Shown one piece after another: positions 8,250-14,553 of a stretch of DNA of 32,820 nt. The number at the start of each line of letters is the position of its first letter. Position 1 is the first letter of the stretch. The stretch lies in the NCBI GenBank assembly GCA_944392705.1, contig CALXXO010000009.1:1-32820 (forward strand). Reading direction: 5' to 3'. This stretch comes from an uncultured Spirochaetaceae bacterium (GTDB lineage Bacteria > Spirochaetota > Spirochaetia > Sphaerochaetales > Sphaerochaetaceae). Position numbers and translations under genes: made by a program. Under the pieces are notes generated by a model, which saw nothing but the letters and a program-made list of their open reading frames with translations, was not told the DNA's origin and did not search any database.

Positions 8250-9392
8250 ATGGTTAAGCTTGGAATAGACCGTATAGCTGAGTACAGGGAATTTTTCAAA
8301 GGAAAGAAAACTGGCTTGATAACCAATCCTTCCGGCGTTTCCTCTTCCGGTATATCATCATTTGATGCACTTGCATCTGTAAGTAATCTTTCCGCTCTTT
8401 TCGCTCCGGAACACGGGATAAGAGGGGACAGGCAGGATGGTGAGGAGATTGAAAGCTATACCGATTCGCGAACCGGGGTCATAGTCCATTCAATCTATGG
8501 TAAATACAGGAAGCCGGACACGGAAAGCATCAGAGCGCTCGATATCCTCTGCTATGATATACAGGACGTTGGCTCAAGGTACTATACCTTCATCTATTCC
8601 ATGGCGGTATGCATGAAGGCTGCAGCTGAATGCAATGTGAAATTTGCAGTGTTCGACAGACCTAATCCAATAAGCTGTCTCCGTCCATCAGGATCTCGTA
8701 TGCATCCTGAGAATATGTCATTCGTCGGTATGTTCGATATCCCACAGCGCTATTCGCTTACAGTCGGGGAGCTTGCAAGGATGCTAAACGAAAGGGAAGG
8801 AATTGGCGCAGATTTGACAGTGATTGAAATGGAAGGCTACAGACGGGATATGTATTACGATGATACAGGGCTCTTATGGATTCCACCTTCTCCCAACATA
8901 CCTGATCTCGATTCCTCAATCCTTTATAATGGCACCTGCCTGTTTGAAGGGACGAATATATCAGAGGGGCGTGGTACAACCCATCCATTTGTTAATATCG
9001 GAGCACCTTTCATCGACTCAGAGTCCTGGATTCGCGAGATAGAGAAATATGGTATCAAAGGCGTGGTTTTCCGCCCTGTCTCCTTTATACCTATGTACTC
9101 AAAATACAAAGGCGAGGTGTGTAACGGCGTTTATATTCATATAACGGACAGAACCGCCTTCGATCCACTCAAGCTTGGCATTGTCATGGTGCTTACAGCC
9201 AGAGAGCTTTTCCCTGATTCATTTCGCTTCACTCCTCCGAAGCATGAGGTTGGTGAGTATACTGCAGATCTCTTCTACGGGAGTTCTCTGCTGAGAAAAG
9301 AAGGGGTAAAGGTCACAGAAGTTTTTGAAGATATAGATCGCTATACTTCCGAGTATCTGGATACATGGAAGAAGTATTGGCTATATAACTGA
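8250..9392 (+). CDS. namZ: NamZ-like exo-beta-N-acetylmuramidase (DUF1343)
   Basis: A 380-residue DUF1343 protein. The hallmark segments are TGLITNPSGV, LFAPEHGIRGD, HSIYGKYRKP, DIQDVGSRYYTFIYSM, FDRPNPIS, WIPPSPNIPDLD and LFEGTNISEGRGTTHPF. The characterised member, NamZ of Bacillus subtilis (glycoside hydrolase family 171), removes MurNAc from the non-reducing end of peptidoglycan-derived glycans. This copy begins MVKLGIDRIAEYREFF and shows no signal peptide, so it is predicted to be cytoplasmic, unlike the secreted Bacillus enzyme. It would then act on an imported MurNAc-GlcNAc disaccharide or muropeptide and deliver MurNAc to the kinase and MurQ. It is the last gene of the rightward operon and its stop abuts the stop of the convergent regulator with no spacer. 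Confidence 0.9.
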   Translation: MVKLGIDRIAEYREFFKGKKTGLITNPSGVSSSGISSFDALASVSNLSALFAPEHGIRGDRQDGEEIESYTDSRTGVIVHSIYGKYRKPDTESIRALDILCYDIQDVGSRYYTFIYSMAVCMKAAAECNVKFAVFDRPNPISCLRPSGSRMHPENMSFVGMFDIPQRYSLTVGELARMLNEREGIGADLTVIEMEGYRRDMYYDDTGLLWIPPSPNIPDLDSSILYNGTCLFEGTNISEGRGTTHPFVNIGAPFIDSESWIREIEKYGIKGVVFRPVSFIPMYSKYKGEVCNGVYIHITDRTAFDPLKLGIVMVLTARELFPDSFRFTPPKHEVGEYTADLFYGSSLLRKEGVKVTEVFEDIDRYTSEYLDTWKKYWLYN

Positions 9393-10238
9393 TTACAACA
9401 CTGCTTCGTGAGTTGTATCTAGGTATTGTTTAATTGAATTATATTCCGAAGATGCAATAATCGAAAATATTATATCAATTACATTCAGCATCGCGATTCT
9501 CGACCCCATTGCACCGCTTCGTATTGTGACTTCCGGTGTCGATATATAAATCGTGACATCTGTCTTTGCTCCGATATTGTTCTTTGAATACTTAGTAATG
9601 GACGCGGTTTTTGCACCAGTTGTCTTCGCGATATTCAGCGCGGTGACGACATCGGGGGTTGTCCCTGAATATGATACGAATAGCGCGATATCCTCCGGAG
9701 TAAGGAGCGCTGCAGCCTGTCTCATCGCGTGCGAATCTGTCAAAGCCCAAGCCTTCTTGTTGATTCTCATGAATTTCTGATACGCGTCCATGCATACAAG
9801 CCCCGATGCACCAATGCCGAAGAAGAATATCCTGTCTGCAGATCTTATCATCGAGACAAGCTTTTCCATGTTTTCCTTGTTGAGTATCGATTCTGTGTCT
9901 GCTATCGACTTGATGTTGTTGAATGATACATTGCTGATGATTGTGGAAATATCATCACCGGGTCTTATGTCCGTGTATTCATTTCCACTGCTTTCTTTCT
10001 TAGCTCCAGTTTCAGCAGAGAGGGAGATGATGAAATCCCTGTATCCTTTGAATCCAAGAGTCTTGCAGAATCTTACTACAGTTGCTTCACTTGACCCTGA
10101 TTTCTCCGCAAGCTCTTTCAGCGACAGTTTGACTATCGAATCAAGTCTGGGTTCTATGTATTCGGCGATTATCTTCTCTGCCTTTGTCAGTGAGTGTTTT
10201 ACTTCGCGGATGCTGATTTCAATCAAATTGTTCGCCAT
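9393..10238 (-). CDS. RpiR-family regulator with SIS domain, MurR-like
   Basis: A 281-residue transcription factor. The N-terminal HTH of RpiR type covers residues 1-75, with the recognition region LKELAEKSGSSEATVVRFCK at 40-59 and LGFKGYRDF after it. The C-terminal SIS sugar-phosphate-binding domain shows FFFGIGASG and SYSGTTPDVV. MurR of E. coli belongs to this family and responds to MurNAc-6-phosphate. Being convergent with namZ and divergent from the D-amino acid enzyme gene, it most likely controls both, though the promoter of the rightward operon is beyond the left edge. The ribosome site AGGGG lies about nine bases before the ATG. Effector identity is inferred from context. Confidence 0.9.
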   Translation of the reverse strand: MANNLIEISIREVKHSLTKAEKIIAEYIEPRLDSIVKLSLKELAEKSGSSEATVVRFCKTLGFKGYRDFIISLSAETGAKKESSGNEYTDIRPGDDISTIISNVSFNNIKSIADTESILNKENMEKLVSMIRSADRIFFFGIGASGLVCMDAYQKFMRINKKAWALTDSHAMRQAAALLTPEDIALFVSYSGTTPDVVTALNIAKTTGAKTASITKYSKNNIGAKTDVTIYISTPEVTIRSGAMGSRIAMLNVIDIIFSIIASSEYNSIKQYLDTTHEAVL

Positions 10239-10342
10239 ATATGACCCCTTTCAAATATTATATAGTAACTTCGTTTAAATAAATTGAAAATTATTTTTAA
10301 AATTTTGTATTTAATTTTGAAATTTTGCTACATAATTGAAGT
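10239..10342. promoter_or_regulatory. AT-rich divergent promoter region, candidate RpiR operator
   Basis: The 104 bases between the divergent regulator and D-amino acid enzyme contain only 18 G or C by my count. Three AATTTTG heptamers recur at about 10301, 10313 and 10321, and TTTCAA (10249) faces TTGAAA (10284). CATAAT at 10331-10336 ends exactly six bases before the ATG of the rightward gene, the place of a -10 box for a leaderless mRNA. No single operator can be chosen with confidence in such an AT-rich stretch. Confidence 0.45.
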
Positions 10343-11428
10343 ATGGAAGAAAACATCTATCGAATTGATAATGCAGATAATATCATAACGCCGGCGCTTG
10401 TTTATTACCCTGACATAATTAAAAAGAATACAGATAAGGTAATAGAAATTGCTGGCTCTCCTGAAAGACTCTGGCCACACGTGAAGACATATAAATCTAA
10501 GGAAATGGTCTCGTATTTAGTATCAAGAGGAATACATCGGTTCAAATGTGCCACAATAGCTGAATGCGAAATGGTCGCTATGGCAGGTGGAACGGATATT
10601 GTCTTTGCGTATCCTCTTGTCGGACCTAATATTTCAAGATTTGTTACACTGACGAATAAATACCCAGAATGTAAGTTCTATGCCATCGGAGATGATTATA
10701 ATCAAGTGAAGCTTCTTTCGGATGCAGCGAAAGAGAGCGGGTTAGTTATAGATTTTCTTATTGATGTAAATCTTGGAATGAATCGAACTGGTGTTAAGCC
10801 AGAGAGTGTTCCAGAATTCAAAGAAAGAATAGAGAATCTTAAAGGTATAAGATTTATCGGACTTCATTGTTATGATGGCAATCATACAAGCGATTTCTCA
10901 AAAAGAATGGGAGAAGCCCAAAAGATGCAGATTGCTGTTGATAAAGCAAAAGCTGAAACAGGATGCAGTTTGGTTATCATTGGCGGAACCCCAACATTCC
11001 CTTGTTTTGCCCGTCTTACTGATTATTATCTTTCCCCTGGAACCTGCTTCATCAACGACTATGGGTACAGAACGAATTTTCCGGATTTGGATTTCACTCC
11101 TGCTGCTAGTCTTCTTTCCAGGGTTGTAAGCCATCCGGAAAAGGATACTTTCACAATAGATCTTGGTTATAAAGCCATAGCATCGGACCCCGAAGGTTTA
11201 AGGGGAAAAATCATTGGAATGGATGCAACTCCTCTTTTTCAGAGCGAGGAACACTGGACATTCAGAATGAATGAAGGAAAAAGGCCTGAAATAGGGGAAG
11301 TGGTGTATGTAATTCCAACGCATATCTGCCCAACAACCGCGCTTTATCCTGAGATATTGATTGCAAGGAATGGAATGATCTCAAATATCTGGCCAGTAAC
11401 TGCCAGAAACAGGAAAATAACCATCTGA
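10343..11428 (+). CDS. D-threonine aldolase / D-serine dehydratase-fold PLP enzyme
   Basis: A 361-residue fold-type III PLP enzyme with an alanine-racemase-like barrel. The PLP-lysine motif is PHVKTYK with K48 as the likely Schiff-base lysine (family form PHxKTHK). The C-terminal metal site HICPT supplies H327 and C329, the His-x-Cys pair known from eukaryotic D-serine dehydratase. Family members perform metal-assisted retro-aldol cleavage of D-threonine-type substrates or beta-elimination of D-serine to pyruvate and ammonia. Divergent from the MurR-like regulator and next to D-aminoacylase and RidA genes, it is likely the next step in D-amino acid use. No Shine-Dalgarno is visible; a CATAAT box six bases upstream suggests a leaderless start. 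The gene looks richer in A+T than the operon to its left, which may hint at separate acquisition. Confidence 0.87.
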   Translation: MEENIYRIDNADNIITPALVYYPDIIKKNTDKVIEIAGSPERLWPHVKTYKSKEMVSYLVSRGIHRFKCATIAECEMVAMAGGTDIVFAYPLVGPNISRFVTLTNKYPECKFYAIGDDYNQVKLLSDAAKESGLVIDFLIDVNLGMNRTGVKPESVPEFKERIENLKGIRFIGLHCYDGNHTSDFSKRMGEAQKMQIAVDKAKAETGCSLVIIGGTPTFPCFARLTDYYLSPGTCFINDYGYRTNFPDLDFTPAASLLSRVVSHPEKDTFTIDLGYKAIASDPEGLRGKIIGMDATPLFQSEEHWTFRMNEGKRPEIGEVVYVIPTHICPTTALYPEILIARNGMISNIWPVTARNRKITI

Positions 11429-11587
11429 TGCAATAATACCCTCCCAATCTCCACCATATTCTGGTCAATTTAACCCTCCTTGAATGCCCTCCCTAAAAAT
11501 AACGAAAAATGTTGAACTTTTACTTGACAAGGGGGGCAAAAAGGGGGGCATAATACGACTAGAAAATCTTAGGAGGAGATGAATACG
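11429..11587 (+). promoter_or_regulatory. Strong promoter with two G6 tracts in its spacer, upstream of the lipoprotein gene
   Basis: TTGACA at 11524-11529 and CATAAT at 11549-11554 are separated by 19 bases. The spacer holds two copies of AAGGGGGGCA (11529-11538 and 11541-11550), a 12-base period. Three CCCTCC hexamers lie upstream at 11439, 11474 and 11487. An excellent AGGAGGAG ribosome site sits at 11571-11578. Nothing else gene-like was seen in this gap. The long spacer and the G runs could be a regulator site or a slippage-prone switch. Confidence 0.7.
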
Positions 11588-12922
11588 ATGACAAAGAAGG
11601 TATTCATAGGAGTGCTGGCTGCACTTATGCTTTTTGCATTTGTTGCGTGTGAACCACAGCAGGTTGAATGGCCGTATACAGGTGAAGATGCCAAGGATGT
11701 AATTAATGTTACACTTGCTGATCCATCTGCTATCAAGGTATATGCAGGTGAAGCATTTGAAGCTGAAACATACATCAATATTGAGCGTCTTGATGATACT
11801 GTAGATCAGGTAATCGGAACCGTTACTGTAGCAAACCCTGTCCCTGGTCGCAATACTGCAACTGTTAGCTGGGGTGAGGGAACTCAGACAGGAACAGGAA
11901 AGCTTTTTGTTGATGCATATTCTCTTACAGGTGCTCTTGATGTTGTTATTGATTCAACAAAACTTGTTGATGAAGATGAAGCAAGCATTGTAGAGGATGC
12001 AGACGATGTAAAGGCTGCCATTACTAGTGTTACTGCAAAGTACAGTGATGGAAAAGAGAAAACAATTTCTGCAGGATATGAAGTAAAGCTTGATGCAAAG
12101 ACAGGCGAAGTAGTTGTTACATACTCCAATTCAAAGTACACAACAGAGGTTCTTTCTTATACAACAACTGTGGAAATGAAGCCGGAAGCAATTGAGAAAA
12201 CAGCTGTAAAGAAGAGCGAAGTTACTGATCTTGCTATTGAGTGGATTGTGAACGATAAAGTTGTAGGAACAGATTTTGAATATAAAGCAACTGTTGGTGA
12301 TACTGTTTCCTACAAGATTTATGGTCTTGCTTCTGATATGACAAATAGAACTCATCTTCTTCTTGCTGTAACAACTGATTACGTTGTGACATCTGGAAGT
12401 ATAAAGACAACAGAGCTTCAGGCTGCTGATATTACAGGTTGGCAGGAAAATGAAGAGTCTGAGGAAACAAAGGCCTTTACAGCTACAATCCAGTTTGTAC
12501 CAAATAAAGAAGCTGGTGAAGATGGAAAAGTTGATCCTAACTTTGGTTCGGTAATTACAAAGACTCTTACAATGGAAGTTAAGGATACTCTCAAGAAAGA
12601 AACCGTAGACACCGCTGTTGCTGCAGCTAACTTCAAGTATAAAGTTAACAAGGAAGGCGTAGAGTCTAAGGTTGCTGTTGGAAAGGAGACACAGATTGTT
12701 CCTTCTGATTTCACAACAACTGTAAAAACGGTTGGTGGTGTTGAAATCACAATCCAGGGATATGACAAGTATGGTGCTTCTGTCTGGACAATTAAGCCAG
12801 AATCAGCAGCTTCTGATCTTGGTGATTTCACATTCACATGGAAGACAACAGATGACGCATATGGCCACTTTGAAGGTGTTGTAACAGGTGTCAAAGTTGA
12901 TGCAGAGGCAGTAAGCGAGTAA
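11588..12922 (+). CDS. Predicted surface lipoprotein with bacterial Ig-like (Big) segment
   Basis: An acidic, Thr/Val-rich, beta-strand-type protein of about 444 residues. The N-terminus MTKKVFIG, hydrophobic core and F18-V19-A20-C21 form a lipoprotein signal peptide with the loose lipobox seen in spirochaetes. A segment around residues 135-170 (VTAKYSDGKEKTISAGYEV and GEVVVTYS) resembles a Big_3/Big_4 Ig-like module; the rest matches no family I recognise. Two starts are possible: ATG 11579 is only two bases from AGGAGG, while ATG 11588 has a normal distance, so I prefer 11588. A strong promoter, strong ribosome site and T- or A-ending codons unlike the genes to the left suggest high expression. 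It is followed by a perfect 10-bp hairpin and a small HTH gene. Function unknown, probably surface exposed. Confidence 0.75.
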   Translation: MTKKVFIGVLAALMLFAFVACEPQQVEWPYTGEDAKDVINVTLADPSAIKVYAGEAFEAETYINIERLDDTVDQVIGTVTVANPVPGRNTATVSWGEGTQTGTGKLFVDAYSLTGALDVVIDSTKLVDEDEASIVEDADDVKAAITSVTAKYSDGKEKTISAGYEVKLDAKTGEVVVTYSNSKYTTEVLSYTTTVEMKPEAIEKTAVKKSEVTDLAIEWIVNDKVVGTDFEYKATVGDTVSYKIYGLASDMTNRTHLLLAVTTDYVVTSGSIKTTELQAADITGWQENEESEETKAFTATIQFVPNKEAGEDGKVDPNFGSVITKTLTMEVKDTLKKETVDTAVAAANFKYKVNKEGVESKVAVGKETQIVPSDFTTTVKTVGGVEITIQGYDKYGASVWTIKPESAASDLGDFTFTWKTTDDAYGHFEGVVTGVKVDAEAVSE

Positions 12923-12936
12923 GCAAGGAATTCAAT

Positions 12937-12960
12937 TCTGCCCTGATTATTCAGGGCAGA
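12937..12960 (+). terminator. Perfect 10-bp stem-loop after the lipoprotein gene
   Basis: TCTGCCCTGA (12937-12946) and TCAGGGCAGA (12951-12960) pair perfectly across the loop TTAT. No run of T follows, so termination, if any, would be incomplete; mRNA stabilisation or attenuation ahead of the small HTH gene is equally likely. The next gene's ribosome site begins five bases after the stem. Confidence 0.65.
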
Positions 12961-12975
12961 TAATAGGGAGGGCAG

Positions 12976-13179
12976 ATGCAGAACGAAAACGAATCCCTCC
13001 GCACAAGGATTCCAAGCGATAAACGTCAGGAATGTCTGAAGCTCTTTGAGCAGGGATACGGATATAAAAAGACCGCTAAAGTACTTGGACTGAATAGATA
13101 TACAGTTCGTGACTATAGGCGACGTTATGGTTCAGGAGATGTTTCCTGGGCTAATAGGGGCGGTGAAACCGTCGGTTAA
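12976..13179 (+). CDS. Orphan small helix-turn-helix protein
   Basis: A 67-residue basic protein. After a short polar leader (MQNENESLRTRIPS) it has a clear trihelical HTH: DKRQECLKLFEQGYGYKK, then TAKVLGLNRYTVRDYRRRYG, ending with a short tail. The pattern resembles the N-terminal HTH of IS3-type transposase OrfA or the HTH_28/29 group, but no catalytic transposase gene or terminal repeats follow. The ribosome site AGGGAGGG is close to the ATG (three bases). It lies between the lipoprotein hairpin and a dense set of inverted repeats at 13183-13260. It may be a small DNA-binding regulator of the cassette or the domesticated relic of a transposase; I cannot decide from sequence alone. Confidence 0.65.
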   Translation: MQNENESLRTRIPSDKRQECLKLFEQGYGYKKTAKVLGLNRYTVRDYRRRYGSGDVSWANRGGETVG

Positions 13180-13182
13180 TGA

Positions 13183-13260
13183 TTCAGGCTGTGGGAATTT
13201 TCTCATGGCCTGAACTTTTTCAGTGTATAATTCCTGGATTCTATGAGAAAATATACACTG
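13183..13260 (+). promoter_or_regulatory. Two adjacent hairpins with perfectly complementary 9-base loop segments
   Basis: Hairpin 1 is TTCAGGC (13183-13189) with GCCTGAA (13208-13214), then CTTTTT. Hairpin 2 is CAGTGTATA (13221-13229) with TATACACTG (13252-13260), ending one base before the ATG of the next gene. The loop of hairpin 1 contains TTTTCTCAT (13198-13206) and the loop of hairpin 2 contains ATGAGAAAA (13243-13251), exact complements. As RNA this could form a kissing-loop complex; as DNA it could be nested operators. A TATAAT at 13226-13231 overlaps the left arm of hairpin 2. Hairpin 1 alone could act as a terminator for the HTH gene. Confidence 0.7.
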
Positions 13261-13261
13261 G

Positions 13262-14440
13262 ATGAGAGGAAAAAAGATATTTGCATTAATGGTTGTAGCC
13301 ATTATTGCAGTGTTTTGCATAGTATTCACTATCCTTCGATTTGAAGGCACGTGGGGAACCGAGGTTGTTGAAGAAACTATTGTTCCCGAACCTGTTGTTG
13401 TGCCAGAAGAGCCTATTCCTGAAATTGGTGAAGAGCCTTTTGAAGAAATCGAAGATGCTGAAGTTCAGCATGAAAGCTTTGAAATAATAAGGCGCGGATA
13501 TGTTATCGGAGATGCTGCATTGAATGCCACAATAGGGGATGGAAGTGCGCTTATCACTTTCTCTTCCAATGTTTCATCTTCAGATATGGAAGCTTTCATC
13601 AGGGATCAGAATGCACTTTATAACCTCGCTGATAGCGGAGTCTCTTATAAGATTGTTGCACCAGGAACGATTGTCGTTGATTACCCTGAAGGAACTGATT
13701 CCTCCACCGTTCTCTCTTGGCTTGAGAAGCTTGTAGGCAATGCAGAGGAATACATGGAAAAGGAAGACGAAGTGGATGAGCTTCCGGTGGAGGAAGAAAC
13801 TCCTGCTGTGGAAGTTCCTGTTGTTCCTGCTGCACCGGTTATGCTTGAACCTGTTGTAGAAACGACTGTTGTTGAGGACGATATTGTTGCTGTTGTTGAT
13901 GTTGAGCTCCCGGAGATGCGTGTGATTGTTTCCGGAGGTGTCGCGACGGCTGTCGATTCTGCTGGTTTTGATTATCCCTCTCTTGAAATCGGGATTGGAT
14001 TTGAGGTGGGGGATATCGCAAAAATCGGGGATGTTGTGTCGATGGGAGTCAGGACGGATTTCACTCTCGATATCGTTCCTCAATCGATTATTATATTTCC
14101 TTATCCTGAATCTGGATTCTTTTCCTTCTCTTCTTACGGGGGAATTGCATCGCTTGATGCTAAGCTGATGTTCGATTTCGATATCGGAATAGGGGACATA
14201 TACCTTGGTGCAGGCATGGGTGGTGCTATAGGAAGCCCATGGATAAACAGAACAGTCAATGATTACCTGGGATATGGTGGATACTCATTCCTCTATGATT
14301 TCTTCGCCATTGCAACTGCAGGGATACGCTTCGATTTGCTTCCATGGCTTTCTATCGCTATTGAAGGTGATTATCGTTTCATGATTGGTTCTCTGAAGCA
14401 TCTTTTGGGTGCTCGAATTGCAGTTGTCTTCAGCTTTTGA
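13262..14440 (+). CDS. Envelope protein: N-terminal membrane anchor, Pro/Glu/Val-rich linkers and C-terminal beta-barrel
   Basis: A 392-residue protein. Residues 5-25 form one hydrophobic span without a clear cleavage site. Then comes a Val/Pro/Glu-rich linker (residues 38-65), a compact region of about 85 residues beginning IRRGYVIGD, a second Glu/Pro/Val-rich linker (about 155-215), and a C-terminal domain of alternating hydrophobic strands with Gly and aromatics that ends IAVVFSF. A terminal Phe after an amphipathic strand is the outer-membrane beta-signal. The family is unrecognised. The anchor-plus-linker layout recalls TonB-type proteins and would suit a periplasm-spanning tether, but a simple signal peptide is the alternative. 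No Shine-Dalgarno is seen; the start codon directly follows a long inverted repeat. Confidence 0.7.
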   Translation: MRGKKIFALMVVAIIAVFCIVFTILRFEGTWGTEVVEETIVPEPVVVPEEPIPEIGEEPFEEIEDAEVQHESFEIIRRGYVIGDAALNATIGDGSALITFSSNVSSSDMEAFIRDQNALYNLADSGVSYKIVAPGTIVVDYPEGTDSSTVLSWLEKLVGNAEEYMEKEDEVDELPVEEETPAVEVPVVPAAPVMLEPVVETTVVEDDIVAVVDVELPEMRVIVSGGVATAVDSAGFDYPSLEIGIGFEVGDIAKIGDVVSMGVRTDFTLDIVPQSIIIFPYPESGFFSFSSYGGIASLDAKLMFDFDIGIGDIYLGAGMGGAIGSPWINRTVNDYLGYGGYSFLYDFFAIATAGIRFDLLPWLSIAIEGDYRFMIGSLKHLLGARIAVVFSF

Positions 14441-14477
14441 TTTCTTAGCATAGCTTGAATAATAGTGTTTTGTTTTT

Positions 14478-14542
14478 GCAATATCATGATGTTGTAAATT
14501 ACGATATTGTAAATTATGATATTGCTGTTTAGAAATCTAAAC
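14478..14542 (+). promoter_or_regulatory. Repeat-rich promoter of the AAA ATPase gene
   Basis: TTGTAA (14492-14497) and TATGAT (14515-14520) form a promoter with a 17-base spacer. The region carries about 2.5 copies of a 15-base direct repeat (GAT-x-TTGTAAATTA), a 10-bp inverted repeat GCAATATCAT (14478-14487) / ATGATATTGC (14516-14525), and a dyad GTTTAGA-AA-TCTAAAC at 14527-14542 where transcription would begin. These look like operator sites, possibly for autoregulation. Confidence 0.6.
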
Positions 14543-14553
14543 AAGGAGGAGCT

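Noticed and set aside
12976-14440. Insertion sequence around the small HTH gene
   Set aside because: The inverted repeats at 13183-13260 are short, nested and on one side only; no transposase catalytic gene or target duplication was found.
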